Shown here one piece after another: positions 1 through 9,900 of a stretch of DNA of 62,839 nucleotides. Origin of the DNA: Psychromonas sp. Urea-02u-13 (GTDB lineage Bacteria > Pseudomonadota > Gammaproteobacteria > Enterobacterales > Psychromonadaceae); assembly GCF_002835995.1 (NCBI RefSeq), contig NZ_PJBZ01000057.1, positions 1 through 62,839 of the forward strand, written 5' to 3'. A model generated the notes under the pieces. That model worked only from the letters and a program-made list of their open reading frames with translations. It searched no databases and was not told where the DNA came from. Within the stretch, counting starts at the first letter, position 1, and each line of letters begins with the position of its first letter. The position numbers and the translations under genes were made by a program.

Positions 1-2
1 AC

Positions 3-92
3 ATTCAATGCCGTGAAAATATAAGTGCAGACAGTAATTATATTGCGTTGATTAACGACCATAATAAACCTGAAAAATCATCCACAAAGTAA
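3..92 (+). CDS. Possible 3' end of an upstream gene (partial)
   Basis: Reading from base 3 gives 29 open codons ending in TAA at 90-92, with polar residues (end ...NKPEKSSTK). The 5' part lies outside the window, so neither the gene nor its product can be named. It would converge on the phosphopantetheinyl transferase gene. It may be a chance open frame. Confidence 0.3.
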   Translation: MQCRENISADSNYIALINDHNKPEKSSTK

Positions 93-178
93 GCCGTTAA
101 ACAGGCTCACTAAGTTTACAGGGCGTTTGCTTTTTTAATTTTACTCTCCTCCATTTATTTCTACGCATGACTTCTAAC

Positions 179-874
179 CTACACAGAGATAAAAGTAATA
201 ATATTATTATCAACCCATTGATATTCAAATTCATAATAGCGAGACGTATTATGGCTATTTTTAATCATTAGTTCTAAACGCCCTACCGATGTTTCTATAT
301 TTAAATCAATCAATTTGGCATCTTGAAATTCTAGGTATCTTTGTATGTTGGGATAAATAGCTTTAAACAAGCTTTCCTTAACAGAAAAAATAAGCGTGAT
401 TAGTTGCACATAACTCAATGGTGGCTGATTAAACCACTTAAAATCTTCTTGATGGCAAATTAAATCTTGAACTTCATTTGCTTGGCTTTCAGTAAATAGC
501 GTTTCTATATCGATGCCCATAGCACTGTTGTCTTCTGTTAACTTCGCGCAGGCAACAGCAAAAGAAGCGTTATGTGAAATCGATCCAACAATGCCTTTAG
601 GCCATACCGGTGAGCGATGTTTTCCTATCGGAATAAGCGTTTCAGGGAAGCCTAATTTTTTCAGTGCGACACTCGCTAACGTCCTCCCAGCAATGAATTC
701 AGCCTGACGCTTCGGTACAGCCGCCTTTAACCTAGCCGGTAATATAATTTGTGCCTTTCTCATATGAAAGGCACTAAATTTCGTAACATCAAAGGCGCAT
801 AAATACACATGCCCTTTCGATAACTCTATTTGGCGAAATTCCGACATAAATGACATAACTTCACTTTTATTCAT
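179..874 (-). CDS. 4'-phosphopantetheinyl transferase (EntD/Sfp-type)
   Basis: This enzyme moves 4'-phosphopantetheine from CoA onto the conserved serines of carrier-protein domains, and should activate the ArCP, PCP and ACP domains of Irp2 and Irp1 encoded nearby. The 231-aa protein has the family landmarks in order: RQAEFIAGRTLA near residues 56-67, SISHN near 99, the Mg-binding MGIDIE near 118 and FSVKESLFKA near 163. Length fits EntD-like enzymes. An AAGG lies about 11 nt before the chosen ATG, and in-frame ATGs a few codons later could also serve. It points away from the regulators and shares a divergent control region with araC1. Yersinia supplies this activity from a separate locus, whereas here a copy sits next to its substrates. 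Confidence 0.9.
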   Translation of the reverse strand: MNKSEVMSFMSEFRQIELSKGHVYLCAFDVTKFSAFHMRKAQIILPARLKAAVPKRQAEFIAGRTLASVALKKLGFPETLIPIGKHRSPVWPKGIVGSISHNASFAVACAKLTEDNSAMGIDIETLFTESQANEVQDLICHQEDFKWFNQPPLSYVQLITLIFSVKESLFKAIYPNIQRYLEFQDAKLIDLNIETSVGRLELMIKNSHNTSRYYEFEYQWVDNNIITFISV

Positions 875-1246
875 TTAAATATATGGCCTTATCTCATTGA
901 TAACTATAGATAGCGTCATTATAGGATACCTATAAAGGCAAGAGAAAATCAATATGATTCTCCTGATAAGTTATCATTTATCGATGCAAGACTCACCACA
1001 AGTATCGCTACTCAAATTAGACAAAATAACATTTAAAATTACTTCCAATCCGAGCAGACAAACAAACATTTCCTCTACAAAATAGAGCCTCTGGTTAAGA
1101 TACTTGAAACGTCATTAAATACTATTTAATGAAAATAGAGACACAAATATGCGCATTATTATACAAGAAAATTCCAAACTACAGTGCGCTATGCTTACTC
1201 ACGAACGAGCCACAATACGTCGAGCTATCAAAGGGAAAATTACGAT
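875..1246. promoter_or_regulatory. Divergent control region between PPTase and first AraC gene
   Basis: This AT-rich gap of about 370 nt has no credible gene and must hold both divergent promoters. A palindromic GATAAGTTATC followed by ATTTATC (965-982) resembles the GATAAT arrays bound by Fur. A second GATAA-containing stretch lies near 899-915, close to the PPTase start. These are visual matches only. Confidence 0.4.
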
Positions 1247-2245
1247 ATGAAATCTTGTTCAAGCTCCATACCTATTATCAATATTATTGCTAATCATGAG
1301 CAACTACTGTCTAGCTTTAACAGCGACCCTTTAGTGAAACCTGTTGGTGATTGTTTAGGTTGCCAAATACATACCTTTTCCGGATATGGTGGATGTGCAC
1401 CTAGTCAAGCGAGTCATTCTCCTAAAAAGGCTTGCCTACGCATTCTCACAGTGATCGAAGGAGATAATATTGACTGGCACAATGGAAAAGATGAAGCACA
1501 GCGATTACAAAAAGGAAAAAGTGTACTCATCTTTTCACAGAGTGTCTTTAACGATATCTTTATTAGTGAAAATGAGAGTTATGTAGAGATTGCAGAAATT
1601 CGCTTTGAATGCAGTTATCTTGTCGATATTTACCAACACATGAGCCTCAAATTTCAAGAGAGTGACATCAACCCAAAAACTTATAATATACCTTTAATCT
1701 TTGATACCATCATTGAGATCCAGCAGTTTACCAATCAATTACAATCACAGTTGGCGGGCAAAAAATCTAGTGTTACCGACAACTTACAGCCCGTCTTACT
1801 TGCCTATCGCTGTTTATCAAAAGTATTTAATCAACTCGAGTTAATTAAGCATAATAAGCATAATAAAGCAGATAATAAATATGCCTGTTTATCGAGTCGC
1901 ACACTCAACAAAGTACGAAAAGCACACTCTTTGATAACTACTAAGCCAGGGGGAGATTGGTCTATAAAAGAGATTTGCAAAGAAGTCGGCACCAATGAAA
2001 CAAGTTTTAAGCGTGGTTTTAAATTCCTTTTTGACAATACCTTCTCTAAAGTATTGCAACAAGCACGCATGGAAGTGGCTGCTAAAGAGCTGCTAGATAC
2101 AGAGAAACCCATCATCGACATTGTATATAATATCGGTTATTCCAGTCCTTCTTATTTCAGTAAATTGTTTAAACAATATTTTGGAGAAAAACCTCTTCAA
2201 TATCGTCAAAGACGTCAGTGCTTTCTCTCTTTTAAAGATGTCTAA
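1247..2245 (+). CDS. araC1: AraC-family regulator 1 of the siderophore locus (YbtA-like)
   Basis: Probable siderophore-responsive activator of the irp genes, by analogy with YbtA of Yersinia, which activates receptor and biosynthesis genes when yersiniabactin is bound. The chosen ATG makes a 332-aa protein and has AAGGGA 8-10 nt upstream. An in-frame start at 1184 lacks such a site. Residues about 230-330 form the double helix-turn-helix of AraC proteins, with GTNETSFKRGFKF in the first and the typical IGYSSPSYFSKLFKQYFG in the second. The N-terminal part is the variable sensor domain. It sits 138 nt before a second, distinct AraC gene, an arrangement known from piscibactin clusters. Confidence 0.85.
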   Translation: MKSCSSSIPIINIIANHEQLLSSFNSDPLVKPVGDCLGCQIHTFSGYGGCAPSQASHSPKKACLRILTVIEGDNIDWHNGKDEAQRLQKGKSVLIFSQSVFNDIFISENESYVEIAEIRFECSYLVDIYQHMSLKFQESDINPKTYNIPLIFDTIIEIQQFTNQLQSQLAGKKSSVTDNLQPVLLAYRCLSKVFNQLELIKHNKHNKADNKYACLSSRTLNKVRKAHSLITTKPGGDWSIKEICKEVGTNETSFKRGFKFLFDNTFSKVLQQARMEVAAKELLDTEKPIIDIVYNIGYSSPSYFSKLFKQYFGEKPLQYRQRRQCFLSFKDV

Positions 2246-2325
2246 AGGAGGGAAATCCTGACCAAATTAATGACAATACAAATATTTAAGTAATACAATC
2301 AATAGTTTCAAGTATTAAAAATATA

Positions 2326-2366
2326 TTGTATTGCCAACCTTTTGGATGATAATATATATCATTACC
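2326..2366 (+). promoter_or_regulatory. Promoter with overlapping Fur box before araC2
   Basis: GATAATATATATCATTACC at 2348-2366 matches the 19-bp Fur consensus at 14 positions. TTGTAT (2326-2331) and GATAAT (2348-2353), spaced by 16 nt, make a plausible sigma-70 promoter whose -10 lies inside the Fur box. This would give iron repression of the second regulator. Matching was done by eye. Confidence 0.6.
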
Positions 2367-2383
2367 ATTTAAAGGTTGTTATT

Positions 2384-3352
2384 ATGTCCTACTACCGCGT
2401 TCCTTTTAATTTGGATCTAATGAAAGAATCCATACAAACCGACGGGAATATTTTATTTAAACATAGCGAGTGTGAGTTTTCTTTACGTTGCAGTGCAGTT
2501 AATGAAGAGCTGCTTCTGTGCCTATTTATAGGTCAATTTTCTGCACCTGTTCAATTAGATAGTTCTGATAAAACGGGGTGTGATACGGTTACCATCATGC
2601 TCAATTTGGGTAATGCGGTTTATTATCAGATTGATAGCCTCAAAGCTCCGAGAATTTTTCCAAGTAACGCCATTGCGCTATGCTACTCTGACACGAGAGC
2701 CGGCTTATGTCGCTATCAACCTCAGTTTGCAAAACTTTTTTCATTACAGGTACCAAGACAAGTCCTACTTGAATATCTTAATATTATGCAAATAGGCTTA
2801 CTCACCCAAAAAAAGCTACAACAACAAGCGCCATTTTTAATCATTAAATCGGCAAACACTCAGTTTAATCATATTGTTGAAAAATTATCAGAACCAACAA
2901 TGAGCGCCAATACTAGCTTACATCGCCACCTTACATACTCTTTCATCAGCGATGCGACACGCTATCTACTACAAGAGGAAGTCAGCCCCAAACCGAGTTA
3001 TTACGGTGAAAACTTAGAGAGTGCGATTGATATCTTGGATAAAGAATTTGTATTGCCACCGACTATCACTCAATTAGCGCGCAGAATAGGAACTAATGAA
3101 ACCTCGCTAAAACAGTGGTTTCGTAAAGAATTTAATACCACTGTCCATCAATATATTATCCAACAAAAAATGTCTAAAGCCGCAAAGCTTCTTGCTTTAA
3201 AAGAACACTCTATTTCCCATATTGCCTTAGAAGTTGGTTATTCCAATCATGGGCATTTTGCTGCTACTTTTAAAAAAGAGTTCGGCTGTAGCCCTTCTTC
3301 ATACCCAAGTACGAATAAAAATAATGCACAGCGTATTGATCTCAATGGCTAG
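2384..3352 (+). CDS. araC2: AraC-family regulator 2 of the siderophore locus
   Basis: Second AraC-type activator, 322 aa from the ATG preceded by AAAGG. The upstream TTG in frame lies inside the promoter and is rejected. The C-terminal DNA-binding domain carries IGTNETSLKQWFRKEF and VGYSNHGHFAATFKKEFG. Its sensor half differs from that of the first regulator, so the two may read different signals such as free or iron-loaded siderophore. Its promoter overlaps a good Fur box. Target genes are not shown by the sequence; the receptor and irp operons are the obvious candidates. Confidence 0.8.
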   Translation: MSYYRVPFNLDLMKESIQTDGNILFKHSECEFSLRCSAVNEELLLCLFIGQFSAPVQLDSSDKTGCDTVTIMLNLGNAVYYQIDSLKAPRIFPSNAIALCYSDTRAGLCRYQPQFAKLFSLQVPRQVLLEYLNIMQIGLLTQKKLQQQAPFLIIKSANTQFNHIVEKLSEPTMSANTSLHRHLTYSFISDATRYLLQEEVSPKPSYYGENLESAIDILDKEFVLPPTITQLARRIGTNETSLKQWFRKEFNTTVHQYIIQQKMSKAAKLLALKEHSISHIALEVGYSNHGHFAATFKKEFGCSPSSYPSTNKNNAQRIDLNG

Positions 3353-3482
3353 GAAATCACTCATACTTCCGCGCTATTAAACTTTGACTCTCTCTCGCAA
3401 CAGCACCCAATTCACTCCTATTTATATTGAAAGTTAATCTTACAGAGAATTTTTAATGAATTTCAACCACGAAAACACAATC

Positions 3483-3526
3483 GCAATTGACATTCATTAT
3501 CAAATGACCGATTGCGTTTTTTTTCC
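3483..3526 (+). promoter_or_regulatory. Fur box, TTGACA and hairpin with T-run before the receptor gene
   Basis: A 19-mer at 3483-3501 (GCAATTGACATTCATTATC) agrees with the Fur consensus at 14 positions and contains TTGACA at 3487-3492. The same bases form the left arm of a long imperfect hairpin (3484-3516) followed by eight T residues (3517-3524). The hairpin could end araC2 transcripts or attenuate the receptor leader. No convincing -10 was found at the right distance. Confidence 0.5.
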
Positions 3527-3600
3527 GTCTTATTGCGTTAGCGGATAAAGAGGAGAATTTGCAATATACATCCATCGATCTAAACCCCAAGGAAAAGAAG

Positions 3601-5568
3601 ATGCACAGGAAACACCCTAAATTATCTAAAATTACGCTATGCATTGCAATGTCGACATTGTGCAGTAACGCTTTTGCTCAAGAAAATGAGCAAGAAGTAA
3701 TGATTATCGAAGCAACAAAGCAAGGTACATCTATAGGCCAAGTCGATAATTCAATTATTGTTAAAACTGGCGAAGAGTTAGAAAGAGCGGGTATACATGA
3801 GGTTAAAGATCTTGAAAAGGTTTTCCCAGGTTTGGTCATTCAGACTCGTGGTAACCGTACATATGCCAATACAACAATAAGAGGCATCAGCTCTTCAGAT
3901 TTTTACTCCCCCACCGTTAGTATTTATGTCGATGGTATCTTGCAGGATGCTGCTTATCTTACCCAGCAGTTACAAAACGTCGAACATATTGAATTATTAA
4001 GAGGCCCACAAGGCACCTTATATGGTGGTAATGCTCAAGGCGGTATCATTAACATTGTTACCAATAAAGCAACCCGCCAACCAAAGGCCTCTGCGAATGT
4101 TTTATACAGTAATTTAAGTCGTCAGCTAGACGGCTCTGCTTCTGTTGCCTTAAATGACACAATATATGCAGACGTCGTCGTTCGTGCTCTACAGGATGAG
4201 GGTAACATTACGCATCTGCCTAGCAATACAGAGAAAGCTAACGAAACAAAAGAAATTAGTGGCATGGCGCGTTTACATTACCTTTCCGATGACTCTCCTA
4301 TTAACGCCACTTTGTCTTTTTCAGCAGGTGATCTCAATAGCCATGAAGAATGGTATCTGACTCAAAGTGAATTTGATAAAAAAGAAACGAACCAAGATAT
4401 TCCGGAGCTTGAGCGAGTTGTGAATACGATCTCCCTCAATGTTGGTTATGATTTTGAAAATAGCACTGTAACAAGCATCACGGCTTACCAAGACAGAGCA
4501 GTAAAGCGTACCTTTATCGGTGGCACATGGATAGAAGATCAGGGCACATTCAGTCAAGAGCTACGAGTGAATACACGTTTCAACGATTCTTTGACGATGC
4601 TTTTAGGCGGGTATTTTGAAAATCGTCAATTGGATGTTAATTCAGGTGCTCAAAACAATATTTCAACAGATACATACGCATTATTTGGTCAGTCCATTTA
4701 TTCGCTAACCAGTGCTGTTGATCTCACTTTAGGCCTTCGCGCCTCAAGAATGTCGACTAATTCAAACTACGCAGAAAACGCGGCTTGGGGCATTAACGAA
4801 TACGACCAAAGTAAATCTGAAAATGTCGTTTCTCCTAAAGCAGCTATCGGTTGGCAAGCGACTCAAGACACCCGACTGTATACCTCTGTAGCAAGTGGTT
4901 ACCGCCCAGGAGGCTTCAGTGCTGTACCACGTAGTAATGGCGACAAAGATGGATTTGATGCCGAAAAATCTCTCAATTGGGAATTAGGTTGGCGCACAAC
5001 GCTGTTAAATAATACGCTAGCAATAAGTGGCGCACTGTATTTAATTGAAACCAAAGATGTACAGCTTTATACCGGTACACCAGGAAGTAAAACACTGAGT
5101 AATCATGGTAATGCGACCAGTCAAGGTCTAGAACTAGAGCTAGCCGTTTATCCAACTGATGACCTCACAGTAACACTGGCCGGTACCTCAGGAAAATCGA
5201 CCTTTGAATCTGGTAATGCAGGTCTAGAGGGAAATCGTTTACCTTACGCACCGGATACAACGGCAACCTTCGGTCTAGAATATTACTTAGCACAAACATT
5301 AGTAGAAGGTGATATTTCGTTAGTCTCCAATGCTCGCTACACATCAAAAATGTATTTTGATGAGCACAATAGCCAATCACAAGCGGGTTATGCATTGGTT
5401 GATGTCGCGCTTATTTATGACTTCAACGATCACCTCTCTTTCCGACTATTTAGTAACAACGTGACAGATGAAGAATACAAAACCTACTCCTTCTCGATGA
5501 GAGGTACTTCACTGAGTAACTACGGTACGGGTCGAGAAGTAGGACTCAATGCGAAGATGAAGTGGTAA
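3601..5568 (+). CDS. frpA: TonB-dependent ferric-siderophore receptor (FyuA/FrpA-like)
   Basis: Outer-membrane receptor that takes up the ferric siderophore made by this locus, using TonB energy. The ATG follows AAGGAAAAGAAG. The 655-aa product starts with a signal peptide ending in SNAFA. The plug domain contains the stretch SIYVDGILQDAAYL and ends with ELLRGPQGTLYGGNAQGGII, strikingly like FyuA of Yersinia as I recall it. The barrel contains SGYRPGGFSAVP, EKSLNWELGWR and a terminal strand ending EVGLNAKMKW with an aromatic last residue. It lies 4 nt before the MFS gene, so the two are co-transcribed. Fur sequences upstream imply iron repression. Confidence 0.92.
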   Translation: MHRKHPKLSKITLCIAMSTLCSNAFAQENEQEVMIIEATKQGTSIGQVDNSIIVKTGEELERAGIHEVKDLEKVFPGLVIQTRGNRTYANTTIRGISSSDFYSPTVSIYVDGILQDAAYLTQQLQNVEHIELLRGPQGTLYGGNAQGGIINIVTNKATRQPKASANVLYSNLSRQLDGSASVALNDTIYADVVVRALQDEGNITHLPSNTEKANETKEISGMARLHYLSDDSPINATLSFSAGDLNSHEEWYLTQSEFDKKETNQDIPELERVVNTISLNVGYDFENSTVTSITAYQDRAVKRTFIGGTWIEDQGTFSQELRVNTRFNDSLTMLLGGYFENRQLDVNSGAQNNISTDTYALFGQSIYSLTSAVDLTLGLRASRMSTNSNYAENAAWGINEYDQSKSENVVSPKAAIGWQATQDTRLYTSVASGYRPGGFSAVPRSNGDKDGFDAEKSLNWELGWRTTLLNNTLAISGALYLIETKDVQLYTGTPGSKTLSNHGNATSQGLELELAVYPTDDLTVTLAGTSGKSTFESGNAGLEGNRLPYAPDTTATFGLEYYLAQTLVEGDISLVSNARYTSKMYFDEHNSQSQAGYALVDVALIYDFNDHLSFRLFSNNVTDEEYKTYSFSMRGTSLSNYGTGREVGLNAKMKW

Positions 5569-5572
5569 ACAA

Positions 5573-6847
5573 ATGAACTTGTCGACTCGCCTGACTTGTG
5601 GCTTAAAACTGTCTTCATTACTTTCGATTATGGCTGGCGTCTATACGACTCAAAGCCTAATTGGCATGTTTACTTTGCAGGGGCTGCCTGCTTTATTAAA
5701 GTCTCAAGACGTTTCTACCTCACAAATAGGGCTTTTCTATCTTGCGATACTTCCTTGGGCATTAAAATTCCTTTGGTCTCCGCAGTTAGAAAAAATAAGA
5801 AAAAAGGGTAATGCATTGAACAATCACGGCTACCTCGTGCTTTTCGCACAGGTCGCTATTTTATTCATATTAGCAATACTGGCTTTTACTCAAGCTTTAC
5901 ATGAATTATCACTTTTATTTTTATGTGTTTTTGCACTGGCAATATTTTCTACTATTGCCGATATCAGTGTTGATGGATTAGCGGTAGATCAACTACCTCA
6001 AGCGAAGAGACGTGTCGGCAATGTCATGCAAGTGGGTGGCGCATATCTCGGCGCCATCTTTGGCGGAGGCCTGTTTATTTATTTAGCAGGTACAGTCGAT
6101 TGGAAGTCGGCGCTGTTTGCACTTATGGGTTTAGTGGTCATCATGTCGCTTCCTACGCTTAAGTTATTTAAATGCAAAGCGCAGCAATCAAGCGTAAAAG
6201 AGACATTTGTTCCGTCTCTTAAAAATGCATTTTTAAATAAAAAAGTAAGGCGTGGACTGGGGCTCATTCTGTTATGCCAGATTGGCACTCGTAGTGTGTT
6301 GTCTATGATGATGCCTTTCCTCTATGAAAAAGGCATTAGCCTAGAAAATATGGGACTACTTGTCGCAGGCGGTGGCGCATTAACAGGTTTCATTGGAGTC
6401 GCTTTGAGTGCTTGGGCAATGAAGCATATCAATGCCATGAAAATGCTCACTATTTGTTTATGCGCAGAAATCATCCTGTATAGCGGTTTCTTTTTATATT
6501 CTTCCTATCTTATCGATATTTCTTATTTATTAGAGGTACTTTTCATTCTTAATGCCGTCATATCGGCAGCCAAGTTTGTCGCCCTTTATACGCTGATGAT
6601 GGAATGGTCTTATGGCTCACAAGCGGGTGTCGATTATTCATTATTCCAATCAATGGATATGATAGTAACCATCGTGATGGCAGTCATATGTGGATTGCTC
6701 ATCTCATATCTTGGCTACGCAGCACATTATTCTCTCGCTATTATAGCAAGCTGTTTTGCACTCTATCGCATCACACAACCTTCCAATATAAGACCTCAAA
6801 CTCTATTTAACGAAAACACGCTAAATAGGCAAAAAACTAACCAATAA
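5573..6847 (+). CDS. irp8: MFS transporter (YbtX/Irp8-like)
   Basis: Twelve-segment inner-membrane major facilitator protein, 424 aa, of the YbtX/AmpG-like group found in yersiniabactin and piscibactin clusters, where it has been linked to siderophore export or signalling. The segment TIADISVDGLAVDQLPQAKRR near residues 127-147, with conserved charges in a loop between helices, is typical of this group. Its ATG is 4 nt after the receptor stop, so the two genes form one transcription unit. A hairpin follows the stop at 6850-6875. Direction of transport cannot be read from the sequence. Confidence 0.82.
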   Translation: MNLSTRLTCGLKLSSLLSIMAGVYTTQSLIGMFTLQGLPALLKSQDVSTSQIGLFYLAILPWALKFLWSPQLEKIRKKGNALNNHGYLVLFAQVAILFILAILAFTQALHELSLLFLCVFALAIFSTIADISVDGLAVDQLPQAKRRVGNVMQVGGAYLGAIFGGGLFIYLAGTVDWKSALFALMGLVVIMSLPTLKLFKCKAQQSSVKETFVPSLKNAFLNKKVRRGLGLILLCQIGTRSVLSMMMPFLYEKGISLENMGLLVAGGGALTGFIGVALSAWAMKHINAMKMLTICLCAEIILYSGFFLYSSYLIDISYLLEVLFILNAVISAAKFVALYTLMMEWSYGSQAGVDYSLFQSMDMIVTIVMAVICGLLISYLGYAAHYSLAIIASCFALYRITQPSNIRPQTLFNENTLNRQKTNQ

Positions 6848-6849
6848 AC

Positions 6850-6875
6850 AGGTAAGCCCGTGTCATCGGGTTTAC
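6850..6875 (+). terminator. Hairpin between irp8 and irp2
   Basis: GGTAAGCCCG and CGGGTTTACC form a 10-bp stem with one G-T pair and a 6-nt loop, followed by TCTTCAA, a weak T-tract. It may partially stop receptor-irp8 transcripts or protect their 3' end. The 110-nt gap to irp2 also includes the likely irp2 leader. Confidence 0.55.
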
Positions 6876-6957
6876 CTCTTCAATCATTTATCTGAGCTGT
6901 TGAAAAAACAACTGGCTGGATTTTTATCCTCTAAAATTTACCAAAGTAGACATCGCT

Positions 6958-9900
6958 ATGATCAATAAAAAAAATATAATTTCACAGTTTAAGCAAGAGA
7001 TTTGTCTTTTCGTTGCTATCCACCCCGCTTCACTCAAAGACTCTGATAACCTTTTTGAAATTGGTCTCGACTCTATGTTTCTGATGCGCATGGTTAATAA
7101 ATTTCGACGCGCAGGACACAAAATAACACTGAAAGAGATGTATGAGCATCCAACCATTTGCGAGATTAAAACACTGGTCGAACGTAAATTTTATGCCAAC
7201 AGTCAAATTAATAAAGTAACGCCCTCCTCGCAGAGCTACTCGACAATGAACGATGGCGCTCCTTTTCCAATGACCCCTGTTCAACTTGCTTATTACATTG
7301 GCAGAGAGCCAAGCCAACCACTAGGTGGTAATGGTTGTCATCTATACCAAGAATTTAACACCGAGAACCTTGACCTTGTACAGCTTAACCTAGCAATAAA
7401 TAAGCTCATTCAACGCCACCCAATGTTAAGTGTTAGCTTTCATAGTGATGGCACTCAACGTTGGATAAAACCAACAGATAAACAAAAAATAACAGTACAC
7501 GATTTGAGTCTTCTCTCTGTAGAAAAAGCGGATCATAAAATGATTTGTACCCGTAACAAACTTAGCCATCGTGTACTCGATGTACAACACGGGCAAACAT
7601 TCGACATTCAAGTGTCTGTTCTCAACAATCAACAATATCGAGTACATGTAAATATCGATCTATTGGTGATGGATGCATCAAGCTTCAGTTTGTTTTTTAA
7701 CGAATTATCTGCCCTATTAAAAGGTGAAATGCTTCAGGATATACCCAATGATTACGATTTTTGTAGCTATTTACAACAAGAATCATGTGAACTGAACATA
7801 CAGAAAAAAAATTCATATGACTTTTGGAAATCTCAATATGCAACGCTACCAGCAGCACCTAATTTACCGTTAAAAATCGAACCTGCTCAATTATCAAAAC
7901 CTAAGTTTAGTCGCCGTAGACATTCATTAGAGAAAGCAGAATGGGTCAAACTGCAGCACCTCTCGGCGATAAACCAAGTCACACCAACAATGGTATTAGC
8001 AACACTTTACTCTGCTGTGTTATCGCGCTGGAGTGGCCAGAAAAAATTACTACTAAATATCACGCTCTTTGATTGTCATCCGTTCAATGAGCATGTGGAT
8101 AAGATGTTGGCGGACTTCACTAATATTTTATTGTTGGATATAAACATCAATGAGGCGAATGCTTGCGCGCTAATTAAAACGCATCAAAATCGATTTTCAG
8201 AACTTTACGAACACCGAATGATCTCTGGGGTCGAAGTATTACGAGATCTTAAAAAAAAGGGGACTCACCCACATGGAGCGCCTGTTGTTTTTACCAGTAA
8301 TCTAGGGAAATCACTCTTTGGAGACGATATCAACGGGCCACTTGGCCAGCTAGGCTGGGGAATATCGCAAACACCACAGGTTTGGCTAGACTTTGTCGCG
8401 TTCAAGTATGACGAGGGCATTAACCTTCAATGGGATAGCATCGATGATCTGTTTCCTGAAGCGCTTGTAGATACTATGTTTCAGAGTTTCACGAGTTTAG
8501 TCTCATATATGCTAGACAGTGAAGCACATTGGAAAAAACCTTTACCTGATTTGCTGCCAAAATCACAAAAGGAGATCCGAAAAGCGCTAAATAAACCTCA
8601 GGCTACAGCACCACTTGGTTTATTACACGAACGTATCTTTGAACAAGCAGAAAAACACCCAAATCGCATAGCGATCATTAGTGCGAATAACAAACTTAAT
8701 TTTGAATCGCTTGCCTTACATGCGAAAAAACTTGCGTTGCAGTTAATCAACGCGGGATTAAAAACCGGTGATCACATTGCAATCAGCATGAAAAAAGGAC
8801 CAGGGCAAATTGTTGCCACACTAGCAATCCTTTATGCCGGTGGAGTATATGTTCCTATTGCACCTAACCAGCCATTAAGCCGAAGAAAAGCAATCTGTGA
8901 AAGTGCCAAAATCCGGATTGTAATACGTTGTAAAATGGCGCAAGAAACCATGGTATGGACTAACGCCATTCATCTAAACTGGCAAGATGTCAGCATTGAG
9001 ACACTACAACAACCTTGCCAAGGTCGTCGCGCACATGACAAAGCGTACATCATTTATACGTCTGGTTCGACGGGGACTCCAAAGGGTGTCGTCATTTCAC
9101 ACCAAGCAGCATTGAATACCTGTATTGATATCAATACACGCCATAACGTCACACATACAGACCGGATTTTAGCCCTATCAGCGTTGCAGTTTGACCTTTC
9201 TGTCTATGACATTTTTGGTGTACTGGCGACGGGTGCTGCTTTGGTATTGCCTGAAGAAAACCAACTTCGTGATCCAATGGCCTGGAATAACTTAGTACAA
9301 GCGCACCAAGTTACACTGTGGAATTCCGTACCCGCTCTTTTTGATATGTTTCTCACCTTCTGTGAGGGCATGAAATTCACCACACCATCTAATTTACGTA
9401 CTGTCATGCTGTCTGGAGATTGGATTGACCTTTCACTACCAGAACGCTTACATAGATATAATTCAGCAACAACATTTAGTGCCATGGGTGGCGCGACAGA
9501 AGCGGCCATTTGGTCCAATGAATATATCGTCAAAGACGTGGACCCAAGCTGGCAATCTATCCCCTATGGATACCCATTAACAAATCAAGCTTATCGCGTT
9601 ATTGATGAAATCGGCAGAGACTGCCCAGATTGGGTCGATGGTGAACTTTGGATCGGAGGTGTTGGTGTTGCATTAGCGTATTGGAATGACAATCAACTAA
9701 CATCACAAAAATTCATTGAGCAAGTTAATGTTGAAACAGCAGAAATTCAACGTTGGTATCGTACGGGAGATACTGGTTGCTATTGGCCAGATGGCACACT
9801 CGAATTTTTAGGGAGAAAAGACAATCAGGTCAAAGTAGGAGGTTACCGAATAGAGCTTGGTGAAATAGATGCGGCCTTTAGCCGTATTGCAGGGATTCGC

